This document shows, piece by piece, positions 15,966 to 24,788 of a DNA stretch of 64,000 nt. The position numbers and the translations under genes are program-made. The stretch comes from AC-32 sp963716865 (GTDB lineage Bacteria > Actinomycetota > Thermoleophilia > Gaiellales > Gaiellaceae): the NCBI GenBank assembly GCA_963716865.1, contig CAVQUF010000001.1:186001-250000 (forward strand). The letters are read 5' to 3'. Under the pieces are notes generated by a model, which made no database searches, had not been told where the DNA came from, and saw only the letters and a list, made by a program, of their open reading frames with translations. Position 1 is the first letter of the stretch. Each line of letters begins with the position of its first letter.

Positions 15966-18887
15966 TTAGGTGACGCGGAGCGTCCCGTACGTGGGCTGGA
16001 AGCCGGCCTTCGTGACGGTGAAGAGCATCTTCCCCTTCTTCTTCGGCTTCACCTTGAAGACCGCGTTTCCGACCGCGTTCGTCCGCTTCGTGACGGGCTT
16101 CATGCCCGGAGCGGTGACGCGCACGAGCGCGCCGGCGACCCAGCTGCCGGTCGTCGTCGAGATCTTGACGGTGATCCTTCTCTTCTTCTTGTGCCTCGCG
16201 CTGCCCATGATCGAGATCCGCATCCGCGGCTGGAGCAGGATCTGCTGGGCCTGCGTCCAGTCGCCCTGGTTGCGGTCCTCGTCCACGCCCGCGACCCGCC
16301 AGTAGAGCGTTCCGCCCGCCTGGTAGCCGTACTGCGTCATCGTCGGCGCGTAGCTGGTGTTGTCGGTGGTCGTGTCCTCGACCTTGTCGCTGAAGTCCGG
16401 AGTCTTCGCGATCTGCACCTTGTACTCCTTGACGCCGATGCGCGGGTCCCAGCTCAGCACGACGTGGTCGGGGTTCGCGTCCGTGTGCGGGTGGAGAGGC
16501 TGCGCGATCGTGCGCGTGAACGTCTGCGTGGCCGAGTACGGCCCCGGCGTCTCGCCGTTCCCGGGCTTCGGGAACTCGGCGCGGACACGCCAGTGGAAGA
16601 CGCCCGTGCCGGTCATCTTGATGAACGAGATCGCCGGCGTGCGGAGATCGGGGAAGTCGCGGTGGCTGCCGTTCGGGAGGTCGACCGAGACGTCGTAGGA
16701 CGACGCGCCCTGGACCGGCGCCCACGACCAGACGGGCAACTGGCCGCCCGAGGTCGCATTCGACGCGCTCGGGGTCGGCTTGACCAGCGTCTTCTGGAAC
16801 GTTCCCGTCGCCGACCAGGTCAGGCCGTTCTTGTTCTCGTCGTCCGCGCGGACGCGCCAGTAGAGGACGGTGTTCGCCGGGTAGGTCGTGTTGCTCGAGT
16901 ACGCAGTGGCATCCGTGGTGACGTCGTCGAGGAGGTTGCTGAAGCTCGCGTCCGAGGAGATCTGGAGGTGGTAGCGCCGCGCGCCCTCGGTCGCGCTCCA
17001 CTGGAACCTCGGCTGGTCGGGGAAGACCTGGACGGAAGACGGATAGAGCAGGGTCGGCGCGACCGACTGCTTCTTGAAGTCGGCCTCGTTGCCGAGCAGG
17101 GCGTCGACCGCCGGAGCCGTGTCTCCGCCGGGGTCGGTCGAGGGCAGGACCTCCCAGTAGTAGCTCGTCGTCTCGTCCGTGTAGGTCGTAGGCCCGTCCG
17201 AGCTCCTCGGCGCGTAGGCCGGAATTCTCGTGAACGCCTCGTCGACGATCGTGCCGAAGCTCTGATCCTTCGCGACGACCACGAAGTAGCTCTGGGCGTT
17301 TGCGACCGGGCGCCAGGTGAAGAACGGTGTGCGGCCGGTCGTCGAGCCGGTCTGCGGCCCGAGGTAGTCGGCATCGCACAGATAGAACGTGTTGCAGCCG
17401 GCCGAGTTGCCCGCGTCGGTCGGGTCGGGGTAGTCAGTCCAGGTGAAGGCGGGACCGACCGACGACGCCGAGTCCGTGTCTCCGTTCTGGAGGTACGTGT
17501 AGTCGCCCCAGACGCCCACGTCCCCGGTCGCGCGGTCGCTCTGGGCCCGCACGCGGATGCAGTACATGCCGGGATCGAGCGTGCTCGCGCCGTCGTCGGC
17601 GAGCGTGCCGCCCCAGACAACCGGGTTCGACGACCCCGCCTTTCCCAGCGGGGCCCATTCGGGCACCGAGGTCTGCTTGATGTAGTCGGCAGTCGCCCAC
17701 TGGCAGGCGGCGCCCGTCCAGCCGGCGACCTGGACCTCGTAGCTCGAGGCGCCCGGGACCGGGTTCCAGGCCGCGAGCGGGACGCGCGTCGAGTACCCGT
17801 CGGTCAGGTCGTTGTCGGCGTCGGCGTCGGCCGTGACGTCGGTCAGGTTGTCGCGCATGTGCAGGTTCTTGATGCTCGTCCCCGGAACGGGGCCCGGCGC
17901 GCTCTTGTCGAAGGTCTTGACGAACGAGGGGCCGAGGTTCCAGACGCCGGCGTTCCCGTCCGGGTCGATCGCGCGCACGCGCCAGTAGTACGTGTTGTCG
18001 AGGAGCACGGTCGTCGGCGACACCGAGGTCGCGGTCATCGTCCCGTTGCAGCAGACCTTCGAGCCCGGCGCGAAGTCGACGGACGAGTTGACCTCGACCT
18101 CGTAGCGCGCGGCACCCGGGACCGGGTTCCAGGAGAGCTTCGCGTCGAAGACCTCCGGGCTCGAGTTGAGGTCGGTGACCTGCGGCGTCGTCGCCGAGGG
18201 CCAGACCCAGCTGAACGGCTGGACGGAGGTGGCGACGCCGCGGTTCCCCTCGGCGTCGAGCGGCACGACTCCCCAGTAGTAGGTGCCGGGCGCGAGCGCC
18301 GCGGTGATCGCGGCCGAGGTCGCGGCGACGTTCGGCGGTCCGTTCGGGTCGTCCTGGTTCGAGTAGCGGAAGACGAGCGAGCCGAGCAGGGGATCGCTCG
18401 CGACGGAGACGAGGTACTGCGCCGCGCCCGGCACGCCGGTCCAGCGGAGCACGACCGGGTTCGCCGGGAAGCTCAGCGACGCGCCCGAGCTCGGCGTCTG
18501 GATCGTCGGCTGCAGCGTCCAGAGCTTCTTGAACGAGCGCGGGGCCGTCCACGGCGAGACCGACCCGTCCGCGCCGACCGCCCTGACGCGCCAGTAGTAC
18601 GTCCCGTTGGGGACCGTCTGGGTCAGCGTCGCGCGCGTGTTGCGGGTGACGAAGTCGTCCTTGCCTGGCCCCAGCACGGGCGCGTCCATGCCCGCGTCGG
18701 CGCTCACCTGGATCTCGTACTTGTCCGCGCCCTTCACGGACGTCCACGCGAAGGTCGGGAGGAACTGAAGGACGGCGCCGTTGGCGGGCGCGGTCTGGGA
18801 CGGGCGGTCGACCGCGGCGCGGGCAGGCCCTGCCATGAGGAAGGCGATGGCGGCGAAGGCTGCGGCGAGAAGTCTGCGGTCGGTCAT
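15966..18887 (-). CDS. Secreted Fn3-like repeat protein (973 aa)
   Basis: Starts with a signal peptide (MTDRRLLAAAFAAIAFLMAGPARA). About eight Ig/Fn3-like repeats of roughly 100-120 residues follow, each with a WxPVPGAxxYEVQV-like strand and a later YYWRVRAxDxxGxxG strand (for example YYWRVRAVGADG, YYWRVRAIDPDG, LYWRVRADDENK, LYWRVAGVDEDR). The C-terminal 85 residues are basic and resemble a carboxypeptidase-regulatory-like beta domain (KKKRRITVKIST, then GNAVFKVKPKKKGKMLFTV). No sortase signal. The role is probably surface adhesion or polysaccharide binding; no enzyme domain is seen. The ATG at 18887 is chosen because it begins the signal peptide and has GAGGACC upstream. Confidence 0.85.
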   Translation of the reverse strand: MTDRRLLAAAFAAIAFLMAGPARAAVDRPSQTAPANGAVLQFLPTFAWTSVKGADKYEIQVSADAGMDAPVLGPGKDDFVTRNTRATLTQTVPNGTYYWRVRAVGADGSVSPWTAPRSFKKLWTLQPTIQTPSSGASLSFPANPVVLRWTGVPGAAQYLVSVASDPLLGSLVFRYSNQDDPNGPPNVAATSAAITAALAPGTYYWGVVPLDAEGNRGVATSVQPFSWVWPSATTPQVTDLNSSPEVFDAKLSWNPVPGAARYEVEVNSSVDFAPGSKVCCNGTMTATSVSPTTVLLDNTYYWRVRAIDPDGNAGVWNLGPSFVKTFDKSAPGPVPGTSIKNLHMRDNLTDVTADADADNDLTDGYSTRVPLAAWNPVPGASSYEVQVAGWTGAACQWATADYIKQTSVPEWAPLGKAGSSNPVVWGGTLADDGASTLDPGMYCIRVRAQSDRATGDVGVWGDYTYLQNGDTDSASSVGPAFTWTDYPDPTDAGNSAGCNTFYLCDADYLGPQTGSTTGRTPFFTWRPVANAQSYFVVVAKDQSFGTIVDEAFTRIPAYAPRSSDGPTTYTDETTSYYWEVLPSTDPGGDTAPAVDALLGNEADFKKQSVAPTLLYPSSVQVFPDQPRFQWSATEGARRYHLQISSDASFSNLLDDVTTDATAYSSNTTYPANTVLYWRVRADDENKNGLTWSATGTFQKTLVKPTPSASNATSGGQLPVWSWAPVQGASSYDVSVDLPNGSHRDFPDLRTPAISFIKMTGTGVFHWRVRAEFPKPGNGETPGPYSATQTFTRTIAQPLHPHTDANPDHVVLSWDPRIGVKEYKVQIAKTPDFSDKVEDTTTDNTSYAPTMTQYGYQAGGTLYWRVAGVDEDRNQGDWTQAQQILLQPRMRISIMGSARHKKKRRITVKISTTTGSWVAGALVRVTAPGMKPVTKRTNAVGNAVFKVKPKKKGKMLFTVTKAGFQPTYGTLRVT

Positions 18888-18997
18888 TCGTCGGTCCTCG
18901 AGCCCGGCCGCTGGGCTCGGCGTTGTGGCTTGTACGTCCCGAAGTCCCAATCGGGAGTCCGCGTCGGACGGTCATCCCTCGAACGAGGGAGTTCCGC

Positions 18998-20407
18998 TCA
19001 GCGAGTGCCGATGCGCAGGCCCAGCAGGCGCGGGAGCGCGGCGCCCGCCCGGGCGGGCAGCGAGGCTCGGCGGCCCTCTTCCTCGGCCTCCTCGCAGGCG
19101 AGGATGGACGCGCGGACGAGGCCGCCGCCGAGGCGTCGAAGGGGCTCCGGCGGGAGTTTCGGCACACGGCGTGTGACGAGCGGCAGGCGCGTCAGCTCGT
19201 CGTCGACGCCGAGGACGAGCCGGGCGAGGATCTGGCCTCCGAGCCAGCTCGGGCCCGCCCCGTGGCCCGAGTAGCCGGCGCCGTAGTGGATCCGCTCGCC
19301 CGGAACGGTGCCGAAGAACGGCAGGTGGTCGGAGGAGACGTCGATCGGGCCGCCCCACGTGTTCGTGATCTCGGCGCCAGCGAGATCGGGGAGCAGCCGG
19401 CGGAGGCCGAGCGCTGCCCGCTCGGCGGTCGCCCGGTCGTGCGTGAAGCGGTTGTCCACCCGCCCGCCGAACCCGATCGGGCCAGAGCCGCTGCCCATCA
19501 GGACGCGGCCGTCGTTGGTCGTGCGGAAGTAGTGCAGGAACATGCGCCCGTCGAAGACCGCCTCGCCCCCGGTCCAGTTGATCTGCTCCAGGAGCTCCGG
19601 CACGGGCTCGGTCAGCACGACGTAGCTGCCGAAGATCGTGATCTTCCGGCGGAGCGGCTTCCAGCCCGCTGCGGCCGCGTTCGTCGCGACGACGATCTCC
19701 TTCGCCCGGACTCGTCCGCGAGCCGTCTCGAGGACGCCGGGGCGGATGTCCGTCACGCGGGTCTGCTCGTGCACCTCAGCAGAGGCGATCACGGCTCGGC
19801 GCAGCGCCCGGGCCAGCCGGGCAGGCTGGATCGTCGCGCACTCCCGCATGAAGACCCCCGCGCGGAAGCGCGGAGAGCGGATCCGCTCGGCCACCTCCTC
19901 GGCGGAGAGCAGCACCGCCTCGTCCGGAACGCCGAGCTCGCGGGCCGCCTGGACCTCCTCGTCGGCCGTCTCGTCCTGGCCCGGGGTGGTCGAGACGCGG
20001 ATCATCCCGGCCTCGCGCAGCCAGACGTCCGCGCCGTGCTGCTGGCAGAACGCCCGGATGCCGGGGACGATCCTCTCCCCCGCGCGGCCTACGGCGAGCG
20101 CGCCCTCGTCGCCGACGAGCTCGCGCAGGCGCGGCAGGTAGCTCCAGTAGCCGTGGACGAAGCCGCCGTTGCGGCCGCTCGGCCCGTAGCCGCACCGGTC
20201 CGCCTCGAGGACGACGACGCGCAGATCCGGGTCGCGCTCCTTCAGCGCGAGCGCAGTCCAGAGCCCCGTGTAGCCGCCGCCGATGATCGCGACGTCGGCC
20301 TCGGCATCACCCTCGAGCGGCGGGGCCTCCGCCGGTTCGGTCCCGGCCTCCGCGGCGAGCGCCTCCTCGATCCACCAGGGCGTCGCCTCGCCGGGCGAAG
20401 GGCTCAA
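18998..20407 (-). CDS. FAD-dependent oxidoreductase, DadA/PuuB-like amine oxidase
   Basis: A 469-aa flavoenzyme. The Rossmann motif VAIIGGGYTGLWTALAL (about 39-55) binds FAD; GPSGRNGGFVHG is the usual signature of the gamma-glutamylputrescine oxidase/DAO group; the C-terminal GYSGHGAGPSWLGGQ completes the FAD site. It probably oxidises an amine derived from polyamines or amino acids, releasing H2O2 and an aldehyde. The TTG at 20407 is the likely start. It is the last gene downstream of the lrp-potA1-potD1-potB1-potC1-aminotransferase series, 96 nt after the aminotransferase. No glutamate-putrescine ligase is nearby, so a strict Puu pathway is not shown. Confidence 0.85.
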   Translation of the reverse strand: MSPSPGEATPWWIEEALAAEAGTEPAEAPPLEGDAEADVAIIGGGYTGLWTALALKERDPDLRVVVLEADRCGYGPSGRNGGFVHGYWSYLPRLRELVGDEGALAVGRAGERIVPGIRAFCQQHGADVWLREAGMIRVSTTPGQDETADEEVQAARELGVPDEAVLLSAEEVAERIRSPRFRAGVFMRECATIQPARLARALRRAVIASAEVHEQTRVTDIRPGVLETARGRVRAKEIVVATNAAAAGWKPLRRKITIFGSYVVLTEPVPELLEQINWTGGEAVFDGRMFLHYFRTTNDGRVLMGSGSGPIGFGGRVDNRFTHDRATAERAALGLRRLLPDLAGAEITNTWGGPIDVSSDHLPFFGTVPGERIHYGAGYSGHGAGPSWLGGQILARLVLGVDDELTRLPLVTRRVPKLPPEPLRRLGGGLVRASILACEEAEEEGRRASLPARAGAALPRLLGLRIGTR

Positions 20408-20503
20408 GGCGCCGCTTGCGGTGCCGTCCTCAGGACGCGCGAGCTTTGCTTGCGCGTCCGTCTGAACTGATCGGTCGACCGAAATGGACTTACCTCGAAC
20501 GAT

Positions 20504-21889
20504 CTAGATCCGTCCCCAGGCCTCCGCCAGCACGTCGCCGAGGATCCCGGTCATCTCGTCGAACTCGGCCTGGCCTGCGATCAGCGGCGGCGAGAACTGG
20601 ACGACCGGATCGCCGCGGTCGTCCTGGCGGCAGATCAGCCCCTTCTCGAAGAGCCGCGGCGACAGGAAGCCGCGCAGGAGCGACTCCGACTCCTCGTCCG
20701 AGAAGCCCGTCTTCGTCTCCTTGTCCTTCACGAGCTCGAACGCCCAGAAGTAGCCGGCACCGCGCAGGTCGCCGACGATCGGCAGCTCGAGCAGCTGCGA
20801 CAGCGTTGCGTGGAAGGCGGCCTCGTTGTCGCGGACGCGCTCGACCAGCCGCTCGCGCTTCATGATCTCGAGGTTCTTGAGCGCGATCGCGGCCTGGACC
20901 GGATGGCCGCCGAACGTGATCCCGTGCGCGTACATGTCCTTCTCGCCGAGGAACGGCTCGATGATGTGGTCGGCGGCGACGACCGCGCCGATCGACCCGT
21001 AGGCCGAGGAGAGCCCCTTCGCGCAGGTGAGCAGGTCCGGCCTGATGTCGTAGAGGTCGGAGCCGAACCACGCGCCGAGCCGGCCGAAGCCGTTGATCAC
21101 CTCGTCCGCGCAGAGCAGGATCTGGTAGCGGTCGCAGATCTCGCGAACGCCCCTGAAGTACCCCGGCGGCGGCGTGAGGCAACCCCCCGCGCTCTGGACC
21201 GGCTCCATGATCACCATCGCGACCGTGTCCGGGCCCGCGCCCCTGATCGCGCTCTCGAGGTCGTCGAGCAGCATGCTCGTGAACTCCTGGTCCGTCTCGC
21301 CGTCGGGCCGGTGGTAGCGGCCCGTGTTGCGGACGTGCGACACCCCGGGGACGAGCGGCTCGAACGGGTTGCGGAGCGCCGGGATCCCGTTGATCGAGAG
21401 CGCGCCCATCGTCGTCCCGTGGTAGGCGACCTGGCGCGCGATCGCCTTCCAGCGCCGCTCGCCGCGCGCGCGGTGGAACTGGCGCGCGAGCTTCCAGGCC
21501 GACTCGACCGCCTCGGAGCCGCCGGAGACGAAGAAGACGCGGTTCAGGTCGCCGGGCACGAGCGAGGCGACCTCGGCCGCGAGCTCGATCGCGCGCGGGT
21601 GCGCGTACGACCAGTTCGTGTAGAAGGGCAACTCGCGCATCTGCGCGGCCGCGGCCTCGCCGATCTCCTCGCCGTACGAGTAGCCGATCTGGACCGCGAA
21701 CAGGCCCGCGAGCGCGTCGAGATAGCGCTTGCCGTTCGAGTCCTCGAGGTAGCAGCCCTCGCCGCGCACGATGATGGGCACCTCCTCGCTCTCGGAGTAG
21801 GAGCCCATGCGCGTGAAGTGGAGCCAGAGGTGGTCCCGCGCGGCCTGCTGCAGCTCGGCGGGCGAGAGCCCGCTCGACACGGTCGTCAC
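20504..21889 (-). CDS. Class III PLP-dependent aminotransferase (putrescine/omega-amino acid type)
   Basis: A 461-aa transaminase. Visible motifs: FFVSGGSEAVESAWKLARQFH (phosphate-cup region), YHGTTMGALS, the PLP-contacting Asp in LLCADEVINGFGRLG, and the Schiff-base Lys in TCAKGLSSAYGSIGAV. The overall pattern (HLWLHFTRMGSY at the N-terminus) is that of the SpuC/omega-amine:pyruvate aminotransferase group. In this operon its expected role is moving the terminal amine of putrescine or a similar diamine to a keto acid, giving an aminoaldehyde. The GTG at 21889 overlaps the permease stop (GTGA). Confidence 0.9.
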   Translation of the reverse strand: MTTVSSGLSPAELQQAARDHLWLHFTRMGSYSESEEVPIIVRGEGCYLEDSNGKRYLDALAGLFAVQIGYSYGEEIGEAAAAQMRELPFYTNWSYAHPRAIELAAEVASLVPGDLNRVFFVSGGSEAVESAWKLARQFHRARGERRWKAIARQVAYHGTTMGALSINGIPALRNPFEPLVPGVSHVRNTGRYHRPDGETDQEFTSMLLDDLESAIRGAGPDTVAMVIMEPVQSAGGCLTPPPGYFRGVREICDRYQILLCADEVINGFGRLGAWFGSDLYDIRPDLLTCAKGLSSAYGSIGAVVAADHIIEPFLGEKDMYAHGITFGGHPVQAAIALKNLEIMKRERLVERVRDNEAAFHATLSQLLELPIVGDLRGAGYFWAFELVKDKETKTGFSDEESESLLRGFLSPRLFEKGLICRQDDRGDPVVQFSPPLIAGQAEFDEMTGILGDVLAEAWGRI

Positions 21890-22743
21890 GACTTGCTCTT
21901 CTCGCGGCGCATCTGAACGAGGACGTTGATGAGCATGACCGTGAGCGCGATCACGAAGATCGCCGTCCCGATCACGTTCACCTGCGGCGGGGCGCCCACC
22001 CGTGCCGCGCCCCAGACGAAGAGCGGGAACGTGACCTGGTTGCCGGCGTTGAAGTACGTCACGACGAAGTCGTCGATCGAGATCGCGAAGCAGAGCAGCA
22101 GCGCGGCGAGGATCGCCGGCGCGATCAGCGGAAGCGTCACCTTGGTGAACGTCGTCAGCTCGTTCGCGCCGAGGTCCATCGCCGCCTCCTCGAGGTGACG
22201 GTCGAAGCCGATCAGGCGCGCCTTCACGGTCACCACCGCGAAGCTGATGCAGAACATGATGTGCGCGATCAGGATCGTCCAGAAGCCGAACTGCACGGTG
22301 ATGAATGTCGCGTTCAGGAACAGCGTCAGGAGCGACGCGCCCAGCACGATCTCGGGAGTCGCGAGCGGCAGGAAGATCAGCACGTTGGTCGTCGACCGGC
22401 CGCGGAACCGGTAGCGGACGAGCGACAGCGCGATCAGCGTCCCGACCGCCGTCGCCGCGAAGCTCGCCACCAGCGCGATTTCGAGCGAGAGCTGGATCGC
22501 GCTGCGGATCCCCGGCACCGCGTCCCAGTGGATCCAGTTGTTCAGGGTGAACCCGTGCCAGACGTAGTTGAACTTGCCGGGCGGGTTGTTGAACGAGAAC
22601 ACGATCACGATCGCGATCGGGAGCAGCAGGTAGGCGAAGAAGAGCAGCGAGTAGACCGTGAGGATGTGCCGCTTCACAAACGCCCACGTCGCCGAGAGCG
22701 CGGACCGGCGCGGACGCTTCGCCTCGACCGCGACCGTCGTCAT
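21886..22743 (-). CDS. potC: Polyamine-type ABC transporter permease (PotC-like), importer 1
   Basis: A 285-aa inner-membrane permease with six helices. The cytoplasmic EAA loop reads EEAAMDLGANELTTFTKVTLPLIAP and contacts the ATPase. The order A-D-B-C in the operon and similarity to PotC/YdcV suggest uptake of putrescine, spermidine or a related amine. Its ATG overlaps the PotB-like stop (ATGA, 22740-22743). Confidence 0.9.
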   Translation of the reverse strand: MTTVAVEAKRPRRSALSATWAFVKRHILTVYSLLFFAYLLLPIAIVIVFSFNNPPGKFNYVWHGFTLNNWIHWDAVPGIRSAIQLSLEIALVASFAATAVGTLIALSLVRYRFRGRSTTNVLIFLPLATPEIVLGASLLTLFLNATFITVQFGFWTILIAHIMFCISFAVVTVKARLIGFDRHLEEAAMDLGANELTTFTKVTLPLIAPAILAALLLCFAISIDDFVVTYFNAGNQVTFPLFVWGAARVGAPPQVNVIGTAIFVIALTVMLINVLVQMRREKSKS

Positions 22744-23606
22744 CCGGTCAGCTGCTCCGTGCCGACGGCGCGGGCGTAGAGGAGCACCATGATCACGATG
22801 ATCGCCATCAGGACGAACGACATCGCCGCCGCGGCCGGGTAGTCGGTCAGCTCGAGGAACTTCGACTGGATCACGTTGCCGATCATGTGGTTGTTCGGCG
22901 AGCCGAGCAGCTGCGCGTTGATGAAGTCACCAGCCGCAGGGATGAACGTGAGGAGCGTTCCGGCGACGATCCCGGGGAGCGAGAGCGGCAGCGTGATCCG
23001 GAGGAAGGCGTGCAGCTTGCTCGCGTAGAGATCTTCCCCCGCCTCGATCAGGCGCGGGTCGATCTGCTCCAGCGACACGTAGAGCGGCAGCGCCATGAAG
23101 GGCAGGAAGTTGTAGGTGATCCCCGCGACGACCGCCGTGGACGTCGCCAGGATGCGGCCGTTCTGGCCGAGGATCCCGAGGAGGTGGAGATGGCGGAGCG
23201 TGTTCACGACCAGGCCGTGGTCGGCGAGGATCGTCTCCCAGGCCAGCGTCCGGATCAGGTAGGTGACGAAGAAGGGCGCGACGATGCCCAGTAGGAGCAG
23301 GTTCTTCCAGCGGCCGCCGCGGAACGCGATCCAGTACGCGACCGGGTAGCTGACAACGAGCGCGATCAGGGTCGCGATTCCCGCGTAGACGAAGGAGCGA
23401 ACGAACTGGGAGCGGTAGTTCGAGATCGCGTCCGAGAAGTTGCTCCACTGCCACGTGAAGGAGTAACCGAAGTCGATCGTGCCCGACTGCAGCGACTGGT
23501 ACGCCAGGAACCCGAGCGGCACGAGGAAGAAGACGCCCAGGAAGAGCAGCCCCGGCGCGAGCAGCAGGTACGGCGTGAGCCCTCGGTTCCGGTGGAAGAA
23601 CCCCAC
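22740..23606 (-). CDS. potB: Polyamine-type ABC transporter permease (PotB-like), importer 1
   Basis: A 288-aa permease with an N-terminal helix (LTPYLLLAPGLLFLGVFFLVPL), a periplasmic-side segment, then five more helices and the EAA loop (LIEAGEDLYASKLHAFLRITLPLSLPG). It pairs with the PotC-like subunit to form the channel. It begins 9 nt after the binding-protein stop and overlaps the next gene by 4 nt. Confidence 0.9.
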   Translation of the reverse strand: MGFFHRNRGLTPYLLLAPGLLFLGVFFLVPLGFLAYQSLQSGTIDFGYSFTWQWSNFSDAISNYRSQFVRSFVYAGIATLIALVVSYPVAYWIAFRGGRWKNLLLLGIVAPFFVTYLIRTLAWETILADHGLVVNTLRHLHLLGILGQNGRILATSTAVVAGITYNFLPFMALPLYVSLEQIDPRLIEAGEDLYASKLHAFLRITLPLSLPGIVAGTLLTFIPAAGDFINAQLLGSPNNHMIGNVIQSKFLELTDYPAAAAMSFVLMAIIVIMVLLYARAVGTEQLTG

Positions 23607-23615
23607 GCCTCGCTC

Positions 23616-24788
23616 CTACGCCGAGATCAGGTTCTGCCAGGCGGCGAGGTACTTCGGGTTGTTGAGCGCCTGTGGGTCGAAGACGTGGACGTTGTCGAGC
23701 ATCTTCTGCGTCGGGAAGATGAGCTGGTTGTTCGCGACCGAGGGGTTGAAGTTCAGGGCCTGAGCCTTCGCCCCGATCACGGGCGGGATGTAGTAGATGC
23801 CGACGATCTTCCGCTTCGGGTCGCCGGCCACCATCAGCGCCTGCACCTTCGGGTCGTAGACGTAGTTCATGTACACGGACGCCGTGTAGACGTTGCCGCC
23901 GGTCGGGATCAGCATGTTGTCGGTCCACGTGTCGCCGCCGTCGGTCGGCAGGTTCCAGTGGATGTGCTTGTTCCCGATCTGGGCGATGTCGCCTGACCAG
24001 GACATGGCCGCGGCGAGGTCGCCCTTGGCGAGCGGGGGCGCGTAGTCGTTCCCGGTGAACTGCCGGATCTGGCCGGAGTCGACGGCCTTCTGGATCTTCG
24101 CCAGGGCCTTGTTGAAGGTCTGGTTCGTAACCTTGGCCGGGTCGTCGCCGTTCGACAGCATCACGAGCGACATCGCGTCCGCCATCTCGCTCAGCACGGT
24201 GATCTTGCCCTTCAGCTTCGAATTCCCGAAGAGGTCGTCGATCGACAGCACCGGCTCGGTGATCGTGTCGTTGTAGGCGATCCCCGTGAACCCGGACTGC
24301 CACGGCAGGCTGTAGTCGCGGTTCGGGTCCCAGGACGGATGCCGCTGGACCGGGACGAGGTTCTTGATGTTCGGGATCGCGCTCTTGTCGAGCTTCTCGA
24401 CCCAGCCCTTCTCGACGAGAAGCGACGGATAGCGCGAGTTGTCCGTCATCACGATGATGTCGCGCCCGATCGACTGCCCGCGCCGCAGCTGCCCCTGGAT
24501 CTTGCCGAAGAACGAGGCGTTGTCGTTGATGTCTTCCTTGTAGTCCACGTGGACGCCGAACTTCTTCTGGAACTCATCGAGCGAGGGGTGCGTCTGCCCC
24601 TTCGTGTCGATGTACAGCGTCCAGTTCGAGAAGTTGAGAGTCTTGGCGAGCTTCTCTTCGACGCTCGTGGATCCGCTCGACTTGCCGGTGGTGCCGCCGC
24701 AGGCGGCCGCGATGCCCGGGAGCGCGATCGCGGCTCCGCCGAGGAGGCCGCGCTCCAGAAGCTTGCGCCGGGTGAGGTGGTCGGTCAT
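23616..24788 (-). CDS. potD: Spermidine/putrescine-type substrate-binding lipoprotein, Tat signal, importer 1
   Basis: A 390-aa extracellular solute-binding protein. The N-terminus TRRKLLERGLLGGAAIALPGIAAAC carries a twin-arginine motif and a lipobox (Cys about 31), so it is probably a Tat-exported lipoprotein. The mature part follows PotD (LNFSNWTLYIDTKGQTHPSLDEFQKKFGVHVDYKEDINDN, then DIIVMTDNSRYPSLL, LPWQSGFTGIAYN). The DINDN-type acidic segment is typical of polyamine binders. The start overlaps the potA stop (ATGA, 24785-24788). Confidence 0.92.
   Translation of the reverse strand: MTDHLTRRKLLERGLLGGAAIALPGIAAACGGTTGKSSGSTSVEEKLAKTLNFSNWTLYIDTKGQTHPSLDEFQKKFGVHVDYKEDINDNASFFGKIQGQLRRGQSIGRDIIVMTDNSRYPSLLVEKGWVEKLDKSAIPNIKNLVPVQRHPSWDPNRDYSLPWQSGFTGIAYNDTITEPVLSIDDLFGNSKLKGKITVLSEMADAMSLVMLSNGDDPAKVTNQTFNKALAKIQKAVDSGQIRQFTGNDYAPPLAKGDLAAAMSWSGDIAQIGNKHIHWNLPTDGGDTWTDNMLIPTGGNVYTASVYMNYVYDPKVQALMVAGDPKRKIVGIYYIPPVIGAKAQALNFNPSVANNQLIFPTQKMLDNVHVFDPQALNNPKYLAAWQNLISA

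Noticed and set aside
18975..18990. Short palindrome TCCCTCG/CGAGGGA as terminator after the FAD oxidoreductase
   Set aside because: The loop would be only 2 nt and no T-tract follows; too weak to call.
12449..19274. Very long + strand open frames (1169 and 1278 codons) opposite the cyclase and Fn3-repeat genes
   Set aside because: They are Arg/Val/Asp-rich antisense shadows typical of GC-rich coding DNA; the minus-strand products show clear domains and catalytic motifs.
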